Shown piece by piece: positions 9,828-18,487 of a stretch of DNA of 64,000 nucleotides. The stretch lies in the NCBI RefSeq assembly GCF_900104475.1, contig NZ_FNJR01000009.1, positions 16,482 to 80,481 of the forward strand, written 5' to 3'. The stretch is from Actinopolyspora xinjiangensis. GTDB lineage: Bacteria; Actinomycetota; Actinomycetes; Mycobacteriales; Pseudonocardiaceae. The position numbers were made by a program, and so were the translations under genes. The notes beneath the pieces are model-generated. The model worked only from the letters and a program-made list of their open reading frames with translations, searched no databases and was not told the origin of the DNA. Every line of letters starts with the position of its first letter. Positions within the stretch are counted from its first letter, which is position 1.

Positions 9828-10985
9828 TTACGCCACGCCGACGGACACCGAGGGCGGAGTGAGCCCCCTGAGGATGTTGCTGCCCGAGCGCAGCGTGATC
9901 ACCTGGCTGCGAGTGGCGATCCAGCGGGGGAACTTGCCGATCCGCTGCAGCGGGGTCCGACGCTGCGCGGAGGTCAGCGCCGCGGTGCGCGAGACCTTCG
10001 CCACGCGGGGCCTGCGCTGCTGCTCGTACTCCCGCAGCATCGGTTCCGGGTCGGTCCCGTCGGTGTCGGCCAACGCGCAGGACAGCAGCCAGGCGTCCTC
10101 CATCGTCTGGTTGGCGGCCTGGGCCACGGCGGGTGGCATGGCGTGCGCGGCGTCGCCGATCAGGGTGGTTCGCGGGCCGCCCCAGACCTTGGGGACCTGG
10201 TGGCGGATGTGGGGGAAGAAGCCCAGGTCCTCGTCCGAGATCGATCCCAGCAGCTCCTCGACCGGCTCCGGCCACCCGGTGAACGCGGCCCGCAGGTCCG
10301 CCACCGTCAGCTCCGCCTGGTCCTCACGCCACGGCATGTCGAACCACCAGTGCAGCAGCCCCTCCCCCGCCGGGATGAGTCCACAGTGACCGTCGCGTCC
10401 CGCGATGTTGAGCGTCTGGTAGCCGTAGGCGATCGGCAGGTCGCTGCGGGTCAGTCCCTGCCAGCTGGCCCAACCGGTCAGCCTGGCCGGCTCACCCCCC
10501 AGCACCGTGCGGCGGACCATCGACCGCTGCCCGTCGGCTCCGACGATGACGTCCCCGGCCTCGGAGGTGCCGTCGGCGAACTCCGCGACGGCGTGGTCGG
10601 CGAACTCCCGGACACCGACGCACCGCTTGCCGAACCGGAAGACCTCGCTCGGCAGCGCCTCGGCCATCCGGTACAGCAGTTCCCGCCGGGGAACCTCGAC
10701 CGTGGGAGAACCGAGGCGCTCGGTGACCTCGTCCAGGTCCGCCTCCCAGAGCATCCTGCCGGTCGCCGTCATCGCACGCAGGCTGTGCAACTGACGCCCG
10801 ACACCGTGCAGCGGAATCCCCAGCCCGCGCAGCGCGGCGGTTCCGTTGCTCCAGACAGTGACCCCGGCACCGCCGTCACGGAGCTTCTCGGCGTGCTCGT
10901 AGATCCTTACCCGGTGACCGTTGTCGAGCAGGCCCTTGGCCACGGCGAGTCCACCCAAACCTCCCCCGATGACCAGAACCCGCAT
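9828..10985 (-). CDS. FAD-dependent aromatic monooxygenase-like protein
   Basis: 385-residue group A flavoprotein monooxygenase (PHBH fold). The N-terminal dinucleotide motif GGGLGGL (residues 7-13), the middle DG fingerprint (VIVGADGQRSMVRR) and the second FAD motif LIGDAAHAMPP are all present. After the latter the usual Gly-Gln-Gly is replaced by AQAANQTMEDA, a variation seen in some family members. It would hydroxylate or epoxidise an aromatic or related substrate using NAD(P)H and O2. No pathway partner lies beside it. A short gene of the same strand ends 202 nt upstream. Confidence 0.85.
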   Translation of the reverse strand: MRVLVIGGGLGGLAVAKGLLDNGHRVRIYEHAEKLRDGGAGVTVWSNGTAALRGLGIPLHGVGRQLHSLRAMTATGRMLWEADLDEVTERLGSPTVEVPRRELLYRMAEALPSEVFRFGKRCVGVREFADHAVAEFADGTSEAGDVIVGADGQRSMVRRTVLGGEPARLTGWASWQGLTRSDLPIAYGYQTLNIAGRDGHCGLIPAGEGLLHWWFDMPWREDQAELTVADLRAAFTGWPEPVEELLGSISDEDLGFFPHIRHQVPKVWGGPRTTLIGDAAHAMPPAVAQAANQTMEDAWLLSCALADTDGTDPEPMLREYEQQRRPRVAKVSRTAALTSAQRRTPLQRIGKFPRWIATRSQVITLRSGSNILRGLTPPSVSVGVA

Positions 10986-11187
10986 CGTCTCCGTCCGTTC
11001 GTCACCGGCACCCCTGCCGTGGGGATGCGCTCAGCGGAACCGTCCTCATGACAGCACTACACCTCGGACGCATTTTATCCGGAACTCCCCCACAACGGGA
11101 TTTACGATTACTCACATCCGGATCACCCGCTGACCAGTACAACCATCCGCGTCTCGCGCGGAACGCGCGGACCGACCGCGAGAGCGG

Positions 11188-11421
11188 TCAGGCCGCGCGT
11201 TCGAGAAAGCGCCCGGCCACCAGGCCGGGTTCCTCGTCCCCGTCGAACCGGACCCACAGCACCGGACCGTCGAAGACGTCCGGCAGACCGGTCGCGGCCT
11301 CGACCACGGTGCCGGTCTGATCCTGAAAACGACCGAAGGAAGCACGCACCCGCGTGCCTGGTTCCAACGGACTCGATGACTGCTCCATGAGAGTGGACGG
11401 TACGTGCCCGGCGGGCGTCAC
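11188..11421 (-). CDS. Small hypothetical protein (SH3/KOW-like)
   Basis: 77 residues. The body (LEPGTRVRASFGRFQDQTG, VLWVRFDGDEEPGLV) alternates short beta-like segments with a central glycine, like KOW or SH3-type small domains, and ends in FLERAA. I take the GTG at 11421 because GGTGGGAG lies nine bases before it. An internal ATG at 11388 is also possible but has no ribosome site. Coding character (GC at third positions, acidic composition) is good, but there is no recognised family, so function is unknown. Confidence 0.5.
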   Translation of the reverse strand: MTPAGHVPSTLMEQSSSPLEPGTRVRASFGRFQDQTGTVVEAATGLPDVFDGPVLWVRFDGDEEPGLVAGRFLERAA

Positions 11422-11705
11422 GGAAAATCACTCCCACCGGTTCCGGACACGAACAACGTGTGCAGGTGCTATCGACGCCGGTTACCGGGCGTGCCCGAGA
11501 TCACATACGTTCGAGGGTGAGCGTTGTCACGCCGGTTTCCGGGGGTGAGCTCGCCGCTGGGTTTTCGTCTCCCACTTCCGGAGCTCGGCCCGCGCCCCGG
11601 TGAGACGCCCCGGACACCTCGCCGGCACGACCACGGCGAAAGCCGTGGGACTCCCACTGCGCGGGGCGCCGGGTCCGTGCCTTCCACCTCCGGTAGGAAG
11701 TAGGT

Positions 11706-12326
11706 ATGCGCACGATCAGACAGGCGGGTTCGGCGGAACTCGTGGAGAAGAAGTCCCGTTTTCTGTGCGCGCTGGAACGCGTCGAGTCCGAGGAGCAGGC
11801 GCGCGAGTTCGTGGCGCGGTGCCGACGGGAGCACCCCGACGCCCGGCACCACTGCTACGCCTACCTCGTGGGCGACGACGCCGAGATCCAGAAGTCCAAC
11901 GACGACGGAGAACCCGCCGGAACGGCCGGGATGCCGATCCTGCGGGTGCTGCGCCACAACGAGCTGACCAACACCGTGGCAGTGGTCGTGCGCTACTTCG
12001 GTGGGGTGCTGCTGGGTTCCGGTGGACTGATCCGCGCCTACGGCTCGGCCGTCAGCGAGGCGCTGGAGCGGGTCGGACTCGCCCGCCGGGACCCCGCCAG
12101 GCTCGTCTCGATCCGTGTGGACCACTCCACGGCGGGCAGGTTGGACAACGAGCTGCGTTCGGCCGGTCGCGAGCCCACCGACACGCGGTACGGGCAGTCG
12201 GTCGAGTTCGACGTGCCCGTGCCGGAGCCGGAGACCGGCGCCTTCGAGCGTTGGATCACCGAGACGGCCGGGGGGAACGCGAGCGTGACCCTCGGAGAGC
12301 GGATCTTCGTCGAAGTGGCGGAGTGA
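11706..12326 (+). CDS. YigZ/IMPACT family protein
   Basis: 206 residues. The N-terminal UPF0029/Impact domain (about residues 10-125) shows KKSRFLCALERVES, HHCYAYLVG, SNDDGEPAGTAGMPIL and VVVRYFGGVLLGSGGLIRAY, the family signatures. The C-terminal 75 residues are the ferredoxin-like DUF1949 domain. Bacterial YigZ proteins are linked to ribosome or translation control by homology with eukaryotic IMPACT, but their biochemical role is not settled. ATG 11706 follows GGTAGGAAGTAGGT. Monocistronic by context. Confidence 0.93.
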   Translation: MRTIRQAGSAELVEKKSRFLCALERVESEEQAREFVARCRREHPDARHHCYAYLVGDDAEIQKSNDDGEPAGTAGMPILRVLRHNELTNTVAVVVRYFGGVLLGSGGLIRAYGSAVSEALERVGLARRDPARLVSIRVDHSTAGRLDNELRSAGREPTDTRYGQSVEFDVPVPEPETGAFERWITETAGGNASVTLGERIFVEVAE

Positions 12327-12695
12327 GACCGCGAACGAGCCGCTCGGGCCCGGCCGGGAACGCTCCCGTCGCGCCAACGGCTCCCGGACGACGAGGCGGC
12401 CGACCTCGTCGCGGGCACGTGGCGCGAAGCCCCGGCACCACGTGCCGCCCTACGAAGCCGGTCGTCCACCTGGGGACACGTTCGTCCCACCCTCCGGAGG
12501 GCGCGGGCCGCGCGGGGCGAGCACTCCGGTCGGCACGACCTTCCGAACTTCTCCGGCGGGGGAACCGAAATCCCCTTATCGGACGAAAACGGCAGTGAGA
12601 TGATCAACATTTTCGTGTTCGAACGACTCCGATGCGTGATACCCACGGGTCGAGGGGAGTTGGCACTGGCAATCCCACACGCCGAAAGGAATCGA
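12327..12695. other. Intergenic region without a recognised gene
   Basis: 369 nt between yigZ and the next small gene. The distal part is AT-richer (GATGATCAACATTTTCG at 12599-12615) and probably carries the promoter of the 68-residue protein. An in-frame extension of that protein reaches back to 12600 without homology. Confidence 0.4.
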
Positions 12696-12902
12696 ATGAT
12701 CGACATCGCGGACAAGCTCGACAAGGCGTACGAGGGCAAGCCGCTCAGCGAGCTTCCCGACGCGCCGGTGGCGGCGCTGCAGGGCGTCAGCGAGAGTGAC
12801 GCCGAGCAGCTCGAGAAGGCGTTCGGCATCCGGACCATCCGGGACCTCGGCAACAACAAGTACTTCCGCTGGGCGCGGGCCATCAACGAGCTCGCCGAGT
12901 GA
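12696..12902 (+). CDS. Small helix-hairpin-helix-like protein
   Basis: 68 residues, acidic, starting MIDIADKLDKAYEGKPLSEL. The segment APVAALQGVSESDAEQLEKA followed by FGIRTIRDLGNNKYFRWA has the spacing and hydrophobic pattern of a helix-hairpin-helix: a turn between two helices, then an 'I-x-T-I-x-D-L' helix, as in the DUF4332 or RuvA-type folds. Such modules bind DNA non-specifically or mediate protein contacts. ATG 12696 is preceded by AAAGGA six bases away. It stands alone. Function unknown; the fold assignment is from pattern only. Confidence 0.65.
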   Translation: MIDIADKLDKAYEGKPLSELPDAPVAALQGVSESDAEQLEKAFGIRTIRDLGNNKYFRWARAINELAE

Positions 12903-13113
12903 GCCCCGACCGCTCGGCGCGACGACCGCGGAGGCCTTCGAGCTTCCGAAGAACGTGGGGCGGCTCCGCCGCGCCTGCCTCCGGGACGGAGGTGGTCGTC
13001 CCGACCGAGCGAGCGGACTGACCACCGTGGGCGCACCCTCGCTCCGGTCGCACCGGGGCTCCAGGTCGGAACCGGGAGTCCCGGTCCCCGGTCCGAAGTG
13101 GTCGAGGAGCACC

Positions 13114-13755
13114 TCAGCCCTCTCGGACCACGTCCTCGATCACGGACATCACGTCCCTTCCCACCACTGAACCGAGGAAGACGGCGGCCACCCTGTGATC
13201 GCGGTCCAGCACGAGCGTTATGGGAAGAGTGGACAGTGGGAGACCGCGCAGCGCGAGGGTCACGCGACCGTCGGGGTCGTAGAGGGACGGATAGCCGACG
13301 TCCAGGTTGTGCGCGAAGTCCCGCGCGGAGTCGCGGTCGTCACGAACGTTGACGCCGAGGAACCGCACGTTCTCCTCGGAGGTCCGCTCCGCCAGCCGTT
13401 CGAGTTCGTCGGCCTCCGCCCGGCAGGGGCCGCACCAGGAAGCCCACAGGTTCAGCAGCACCGCTTCGCCCTCGTGATCGGACAGCGATATCCGGGTATC
13501 GGGCTCCCTGACCGAACCACCGGCGAGATCACCGACCTCCTGGCGCTCACCGGGCGGATACACGATCCTCGTCTTCCCGCCGGGCGAGACGAAGTTGAAC
13601 TCGCCCTCACCGGCGGTCAGACCTACACCACCCGCTCCGCCGCAGCCGGAAACGGACATCACCGCCGCGAGCGCCACCGCCGGTACCCAGTGCCGCCTTC
13701 GGCGCTTTCCCCTCACCCGTCCGAGCGGAAGACGGCCGCGCACGACTCGGAACAC
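13114..13755 (-). CDS. TlpA-like thioredoxin-fold lipoprotein
   Basis: 213 residues. An arginine-rich N-terminus and hydrophobic segment end in a lipobox (VSGC, Cys38), so it is exported and lipid-anchored outside the membrane. After about 50 residues the AhpC/TSA-Redoxin domain starts and contains LNLWASWCGPCRAEADELER with redox pair Cys108/Cys111, then FLGVNVRDDRDSARDFA and the cis-proline segment GLPLSTLPITLVLD. This is the TlpA/ResA type, which reduces disulfides of exported apocytochromes or other envelope proteins. No cytochrome maturation genes lie beside it. The GTG start at 13755 lacks a strong ribosome site, so the first residues are uncertain. Confidence 0.88.
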   Translation of the reverse strand: MFRVVRGRLPLGRVRGKRRRRHWVPAVALAAVMSVSGCGGAGGVGLTAGEGEFNFVSPGGKTRIVYPPGERQEVGDLAGGSVREPDTRISLSDHEGEAVLLNLWASWCGPCRAEADELERLAERTSEENVRFLGVNVRDDRDSARDFAHNLDVGYPSLYDPDGRVTLALRGLPLSTLPITLVLDRDHRVAAVFLGSVVGRDVMSVIEDVVREG

Positions 13756-14048
13756 GAACGCATGCTACAGGCGCACCGCGCGTTCTGATCAGAGCGCGTC
13801 TCGCCACCGCCGCCGGAAACCCGGCCCCGCGAGGCCCGCTGCCCGGCAGCGACGACGCGAACGACCACGGGCGGCCGCCCCTCGGGGCGAACCCCGCGCC
13901 GGTACTCACGATGCGGTAACGATCGGAACGGACAAGGCGGACACGGAAACCGAGACGAGGGCGACTTCGTCCCACCCACGAAGAGCGCGTGACACGGGCC
14001 GGAACGACCGGCGACCACGAGAACGGCGAACGACGGAAGGACTCAGCG

Positions 14049-14993
14049 GTGTTCAAACGCATGCTGCAAGCGGTGGGTATCGGCGGCCCCTCGGTGGACA
14101 CGGTGCTGCACGAGGGCGCCTGCCAGCCGGGTGGCGAGGTCACCGGCGAGGTCCGCATCGGCGGTGCCAGCGGGCCGGCCGACATCCAGCGGATCGACCT
14201 GATCCTGGTAGCCGAGGTCGAGACCTCCGACGACCAGAAGGGGGCGCTGGAGTTCCAGCGCACGACGGTGGCCGAGAGCTTCCAGCTCGAAGCCGAGCAG
14301 TACAGCACGATCCCGTTCAGGCTGGCGCTGCCGTGGGAAACGCCGATCACGGCGCTGCGCGGCCAGCCGCTGCACGGGATGCGGCTCGGGGTTCGCACCG
14401 AGGTGGCGGTGGCCAAGGCGGTGGACACCGGCGACATGGACCCGCTCCACGTCGAACCGCTGCCCTCCCAGCAACCGGTGATCGAGGCGCTGCTGAACAT
14501 GGGCGCGCCCCTGAAGAGCGCCGACGTGGAGCACGGGGTGCTGCAGGGCGTGGCACAGCAGTTCCCCTTCTACCAGGAGATCGAGTTCTTCGCCCCGCCT
14601 CGGTTCGCGGGAGGCGTCAACGAGGTCGAGCTGACCTTCGTGGCGCGGCCCGACAGCCTCGACGTGGTGTTGGAGGCCGACAAGCGCGGTGGTTTGTTCA
14701 CCCCGGGCGGTGACGTGCTGGGGCGCATCCACCGCGGCCACGAGGAGGCGCTGCACACCGACTGGAACGCCGAGATCCAGAACTGGCTGGAGGCGGTCTC
14801 GCAGTCCTCGGGCGGGTTCTTCGGCGGCGGACACGGCCACCACGGTCACGGCTCGGGGCACTCCGGTTCGGGGCTGGGCGGCGCCGTCGCCGGAGGCGTC
14901 GCGGGCGCGGCGGCCGGGGTGCTCGGCGGCATGATGCTCGGCGAGGTGCTGGAGGGCGACGAAGGCGAGGAGGACGAGGGCGACGAGGGCTGA
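14049..14993 (+). CDS. Spo0M-type sporulation/arrestin-like protein
   Basis: 314 residues. The first 240 match the Spo0M family (arrestin-like beta-sandwich): FKRMLQAVGIGGPSVDTVL, VTGEVRIGG, PFRLALPWETPIT and EIEFFAPPRF. Spo0M modulates sporulation and cell-division control in Bacillus, and homologues are common in sporulating actinomycetes. The C-terminus adds a His/Gly run (GGGHGHHGHGSGHSG, a likely metal-binding segment), a small-residue hydrophobic stretch GGAVAGGVAGAAAGVLGGMM and a final Glu/Asp block. GTG 14049 follows GGAAGG by nine bases. It is followed by a strong palindromic terminator. Confidence 0.85.
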   Translation: MFKRMLQAVGIGGPSVDTVLHEGACQPGGEVTGEVRIGGASGPADIQRIDLILVAEVETSDDQKGALEFQRTTVAESFQLEAEQYSTIPFRLALPWETPITALRGQPLHGMRLGVRTEVAVAKAVDTGDMDPLHVEPLPSQQPVIEALLNMGAPLKSADVEHGVLQGVAQQFPFYQEIEFFAPPRFAGGVNEVELTFVARPDSLDVVLEADKRGGLFTPGGDVLGRIHRGHEEALHTDWNAEIQNWLEAVSQSSGGFFGGGHGHHGHGSGHSGSGLGGAVAGGVAGAAAGVLGGMMLGEVLEGDEGEEDEGDEG

Positions 14994-15007
14994 AGGCCCC
15001 ACCTCAA

Positions 15008-15037
15008 CGGACGCGGGGCGGGCCCGCCCCGCGTCCG
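15008..15037. terminator. Bidirectional terminator hairpin between spo0M and paaE
   Basis: A perfect 30-bp GC-only-type palindrome (arms start CGGACGCGGGGC and end GCCCCGCGTCCG) placed between two convergent genes, 14 bp after the Spo0M stop. No U-tract, as usual in actinomycetes. Confidence 0.75.
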
Positions 15038-15186
15038 GGTGCTCCCGGCACCACCATCGGTGGGCCTCGCACACCTCGCGAGAGATCGCCCCTCGAAGCG
15101 TCGTCGCCCGGGCGGAGCGATGACTTCGCGGGAATCGCCGGGCCGTCCGGAAACCCGCGAGGTCGAGAGCCCCCCGGAACAGCGCC

Positions 15187-16284
15187 TCAAGCGTCGTAGT
15201 CCACGACCACTTCCTCGGAGACCGGTATCGCCTGGCAGGTGAGTACGAACCCGGACTCCACCTCGGAGTCCTCCAGGGCGAAGTTGCGCCGCATCCGCAC
15301 CCGCCCCTCGGTGACCCTGGCGCGGCAGGTGCCGCACACCCCGCCCTTGCAGGCGAACGGCAGATCGGAGCGGACCCGCTGCGCGGCGTCGAGCACCGGC
15401 GTGTCGGTGGGCAGCGCGACCTCGGTGGTGCGGCCGTCCAACGTCACGCGTCCCCGGCTCACTTCGCCCTCGTAGTCGCCCTCCTCGTGACGCACCGGCT
15501 CCGGGGGGACGTCGTCGACGTAGAACAGCTCCCGGTGCACCCGATCCTCCGGGACTCCGAGTTCGGCCAGCACCTCCCCGGCCGCCTCCACCATCCCGTA
15601 GGGGCCGCACAGCCACCACTGCTCCGAGCCGTCCAGCGGCACCAGGGTTCCCAGCAGGCCCCGCAGCCGCTCGGCGTCCAGCCGCCCGCTGACGAGTTCG
15701 GACTCGCGAGGCTCCCTGGACAGCACGTGCACCAGCTCGAAACGGCTGGGACAGCGGTCCTTGAGATCGGCCAGCTCGTCGGTGAACATCACGGTGTCAC
15801 TGCGGCGGTTGCCGTAGATCACCGTGACCTCGGAACCGGTCTCGGCGAGCAACGAGGCCGCGACGGACAGCACCGGCGTGATCCCGGAACCGGCCGCGAC
15901 CAGCACGTGCCTGCCCGCGACGGACAGATCCGGCGTGAACCGTCCGGTGGGCGGCATGACCTCGATCTCGTCGCCGACCTCGACCTCGCCGGTCAGCCAC
16001 CCGGAGAACAATCCCTCGGGAACGAGGCGGACCCCGATGCGGGGCCGGGAGCCCCGGGCCGAGCAGATCGAGTAGGAGCGCCGGTGCTCGCCGTCGGCCT
16101 CCCGCCGCCGCAGAGTCAACGACTGACCGGGCAGGAAGTCGAATTCGGCGGCCAGCTCGGGCGGGACGTCGAAGGTCACCGCGACCGCGTCGTCGCACAA
16201 CCGCTCGACCTCGGCCACCCGGAGGGTGTGGAACGCCCGGTCGGCGCGACCCCGCACCGGCGCGGGAGCTGTCGGGGTGGACAC
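15187..16284 (-). CDS. paaE: Phenylacetyl-CoA epoxidase reductase subunit PaaE
   Basis: 365-residue electron-transfer subunit that passes electrons from NADPH through FAD and a [2Fe-2S] cluster to the PaaAC oxygenase. The FAD domain shows RRSYSICS (RxYS motif), the NAD(P) domain GSGITPVLS and CGPYGMVE, and the C-terminal plant-type ferredoxin FACKGGVCGTCRARVTEG with the fourth cysteine in FVLTCQA. The GTG at 16284 is one base after the paaD stop, so it is translationally coupled. Last gene of the minus-strand paaZABCDE unit, closed by the palindromic terminator. Confidence 0.96.
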   Translation of the reverse strand: MSTPTAPAPVRGRADRAFHTLRVAEVERLCDDAVAVTFDVPPELAAEFDFLPGQSLTLRRREADGEHRRSYSICSARGSRPRIGVRLVPEGLFSGWLTGEVEVGDEIEVMPPTGRFTPDLSVAGRHVLVAAGSGITPVLSVAASLLAETGSEVTVIYGNRRSDTVMFTDELADLKDRCPSRFELVHVLSREPRESELVSGRLDAERLRGLLGTLVPLDGSEQWWLCGPYGMVEAAGEVLAELGVPEDRVHRELFYVDDVPPEPVRHEEGDYEGEVSRGRVTLDGRTTEVALPTDTPVLDAAQRVRSDLPFACKGGVCGTCRARVTEGRVRMRRNFALEDSEVESGFVLTCQAIPVSEEVVVDYDA

Positions 16285-16285
16285 G

Positions 16286-16810
16286 TCAGATCTCCTTGAA
16301 GTACTCGAAGGGTTCCCGGCAGTCCAGGCAGCGGTACAGCGCCTTGCACGCGGTGGCGCTGAACTCGGAGGTCCGTTCGGTGGCCGCGGAGTCGCACCTC
16401 GGACAGTGGACCGTCCGGCGCGGCGGCCCCAACGTCAGCGGTACCGGACCGCCGGAGGCGGTCGGCGGCCCAGCCCGGTCGTCCGGGGGATGGATGCCGT
16501 GCTCGGCGAGCTTGCGCCTTCCCCGTTCGGTGATCCACGAACTGCTCCACGGTGGGGAGAGCTCGGTGCGGATCCGCACGTCGTCGTACCCGGCCCGGGT
16601 GAGCCTGTGGTGCAGCTCGGCACGCATCTCGGCCAGCGCGGGGCAGCCGGAGTAGGTGGGCGTGATCGTGACCACCACCGCGCCCACTCCGGTGACGACC
16701 ACCTCGCGCAGCACGCCCAGGTCGGCCAGGGTGAGCATGGGAAGTTCCGGGTCGGTCACCGAGGCCGCCACCTCGGCGGCCACGGTCCGGTCGGATTCTG
16801 TGCGGGTCAC
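16286..16810 (-). CDS. paaD: Phenylacetyl-CoA epoxidase assembly protein PaaD
   Basis: About 174 residues. The N-terminal MIP18/DUF59 domain (VTDPELPMLTLADLGVLREV, TPTYSGCPALAEMRAEL) and a C-terminal zinc ribbon (CPRCDS...CLDCREPFEYFKEI) are diagnostic of PaaD (PaaJ), thought to help insert or mature the metal centres of the PaaABCE oxygenase. The start is GTG 16810, which overlaps the paaC stop in a GTGA arrangement; another GTG lies one codon earlier at 16813. Overlaps on both sides place it firmly in the paaCDE run. Confidence 0.95.
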   Translation of the reverse strand: MTRTESDRTVAAEVAASVTDPELPMLTLADLGVLREVVVTGVGAVVVTITPTYSGCPALAEMRAELHHRLTRAGYDDVRIRTELSPPWSSSWITERGRRKLAEHGIHPPDDRAGPPTASGGPVPLTLGPPRRTVHCPRCDSAATERTSEFSATACKALYRCLDCREPFEYFKEI

Positions 16811-17697
16811 CACGTCGCCTCCGGATCACTGCGCGCCAGGGACTGCATCTCGGCCAGCAGGTAGCCGAGGTGTTCGGTGTGGACGCCGTCGCGGCCCGCC
16901 AGGCCGCCCACGGTGCCCGTCCGGTCAACCTCGGGCAGCCGCAGCGTCGCCAGTTCGCACACCTGCCCGAGCACCTGTTCGAACTCCTCCCGCAGCTCGG
17001 TGCTGTCCACGGCCACCCCGGAGGCGGCCAGGCGCCGCTCCACGGCATGCCCCGCGAACAGCTCGTCGACCAGCGGCAGCACGTCGGCGAAACCGGCGCG
17101 CAGCCGTTCGGCCGAGTACTCGGTGCCGTCGCCGAGCCGGACGGCCCAGCGAGCCGCGTACTCCCGGTGGTAGGTGACCTCCTTGACCGCCTTCGCGGCG
17201 ATCGCGGCGAGCACCGGGTCGGCCGAACCGACCAGGCGATTGAGCAGCGCCAGCCGCCAGGTGGAGAACACCAGCAGCGAGGCCGTGGTCCTGCCGAAGT
17301 CGCCCATGGGGAGCTCGGCCAGCCGCACGTTGCGGAACTCCGCTTCGGAGCGGAAGTAGGCCAGCGCGTCCTCGTCCCGGCCCGCCCCCTCGACCGAACC
17401 CGCGCGGGAGAGCAGCATCCGCGCCTGCCCCAGCAGGTCCAGGGCGATGTTGGCCAGCGCCATCTCGTCCTCCAGCTCGTGGGCACGCGTCACCCACTCG
17501 GTGAGCCGCTGCGAGAGGAGCAGCGCGTCGTCGCCGAGCATCAGGCAGTAGGCCGCGAGGTCGGCGGTGTCCACCCCCTCGGGCACCGTGGTGTCCACTC
17601 CGGACAACGGATCGTCGAAGCCGGTGCCGAAGGCCCACCGCGCGTCCCCCTCGGGATGCGTCTCGGCGATGGCCTCGTAGGCGTTGTCGAACGACAT
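16807..17697 (-). CDS. paaC: Phenylacetyl-CoA epoxidase structural subunit PaaC
   Basis: 296 residues, ferritin-like fold without the full metal set, the partner that stabilises catalytic PaaA. Recognisable stretches: LAAYCLMLGDDALLLSQRLT, LANIALDLLGQARMLL, YFRSEAEFRN and VKEVTYHREYAARWAVRLGD. ATG 17697 follows GAGGTGA. Unlike in most bacteria, paaC does not abut paaB: 445 nt holding two palindromic repeats lie between them, so paaCDE either depends on read-through or has its own promoter. Confidence 0.95.
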   Translation of the reverse strand: MSFDNAYEAIAETHPEGDARWAFGTGFDDPLSGVDTTVPEGVDTADLAAYCLMLGDDALLLSQRLTEWVTRAHELEDEMALANIALDLLGQARMLLSRAGSVEGAGRDEDALAYFRSEAEFRNVRLAELPMGDFGRTTASLLVFSTWRLALLNRLVGSADPVLAAIAAKAVKEVTYHREYAARWAVRLGDGTEYSAERLRAGFADVLPLVDELFAGHAVERRLAASGVAVDSTELREEFEQVLGQVCELATLRLPEVDRTGTVGGLAGRDGVHTEHLGYLLAEMQSLARSDPEATW

Positions 17698-17794
17698 CGG
17701 GAATCACCTCACCGGTTGAGGACGTGACCGCCGAACCACGGCGCCACGAGTTGTCGAGCGCGGGACCGCGGCGAGAGCCGGGCCGAACCCCACC

Positions 17795-17925
17795 GCTCCC
17801 ACAGTCGGCACCGCCGCGGGTTCTCCGGTGCGGCTCTCGCGAGGAAGGCCCGACGCTGTGTAGTACCTACCCGAGGTCGGGCCTCCCGGAGCGAGAGCGG
17901 TGCGAGAGGTTCCGCCACCGGACCA
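17795..17925. repeat. Family A palindromic repeat, copy 1
   Basis: About 130 bp sharing CACAGTCGGCACCGCCGCGG, GTTCTC, GCTCTCGCGAGGA, a central GTAGTACCT and GCGAGAGGTTCCGCCACC with copies at 24400 (opposite orientation) and 30090 (same orientation), and more distantly at 34833. Nested arms (CTCTCGCGAGGA.../...CGGAGCGAGAG; GGCCCGAC/GTCGGGCC) allow a cruciform. No open frame of note. It lies between paaC and paaB. Confidence 0.75.
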
Positions 17926-18005
17926 CCGCGGCAGCTGAACGGTTCGGGCCATCCCCGCAGTCCTGTCATTGACCCGGGTGCCCAGCCTGACCAACCCGAG
18001 GTGCT

Positions 18006-18106
18006 CCGGTGCGTGAGTCGGGTGCGTCGCGAGGCAGCGGGGCACGTGGCGTAGGCCGCTACTCGAGGTGCCCCGCAACGCGGCGAGGCGCCGACTCACG
18101 TGCCGG
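18006..18106. repeat. Family B 101-bp palindromic repeat, copy 1
   Basis: Bounded by CCGGTGCGTGAGTCGG and CCGACTCACGTGCCGG, inverted 16-bp arms with two mismatches. The interior repeats GCGAGGC, GGCGTAGG.CGCTACTC and CAACGC.GCGAGGCG of the second copy at 31118-31218, which has the same length of 101 bp. It lies in the paaC-paaB gap 80 bp from a family A copy. Confidence 0.8.
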
Positions 18107-18142
18107 TAACCAACCACTCGGAAAGCCGTGCTGTGCGGAATT

Positions 18143-18487
18143 CTAGATATGGGGGACATCGTCGGGAATCTCGTAGAAGGTGGGATGCCGGTAGACCTTG
18201 TCCCCGTTCGGCGCGAAGAAGGGGTCCTTCTCGTCCGGACTGGAGGCGGTGATGTCGGCGGCGCGCACCACCCAGATGCTCACGCCCTCGTTACGGCGGG
18301 TGTAGAGGTTGCGCGCGTTGTGCAGCGCCATCTCCTCGTCGGCGGCGTGCAACGAGCCCACGTGCACGTGGTTGAGCCCCCGCTTGCCCCGGACGAACAC
18401 CTCGAACAGCGGCCAGGCAGCGCTGGGGCGCTCCACCCCGGCGGCTTCCCGGCCACCCGCGTCCCCGGTTCCCGGTGGTGTGGTCAT
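18143..18487 (-). CDS. paaB: Phenylacetyl-CoA epoxidase subunit PaaB
   Basis: 114-residue small subunit bridging the PaaAC heterodimers. The family core [40 protein letters not shown] and [13 protein letters not shown] segment (here [12 protein letters not shown]) is complete and the C-terminus is [19 protein letters not shown] 18487 overlaps the paaA stop as ATGA, so translation is coupled to paaA. The N-terminal 25 residues are a Gly/Ala-rich extension relative to enteric PaaB. Confidence 0.96.
   Translation of the reverse strand: MTTPPGTGDAGGREAAGVERPSAAWPLFEVFVRGKRGLNHVHVGSLHAADEEMALHNARNLYTRRNEGVSIWVVRAADITASSPDEKDPFFAPNGDKVYRHPTFYEIPDDVPHI

Noticed and set aside
17764..18110. Possible CRISPR-like array in the paaB-paaC gap because of repeated GC-rich words
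   Set aside because: There are only two unrelated palindromic elements, no regular spacing and no cas genes.
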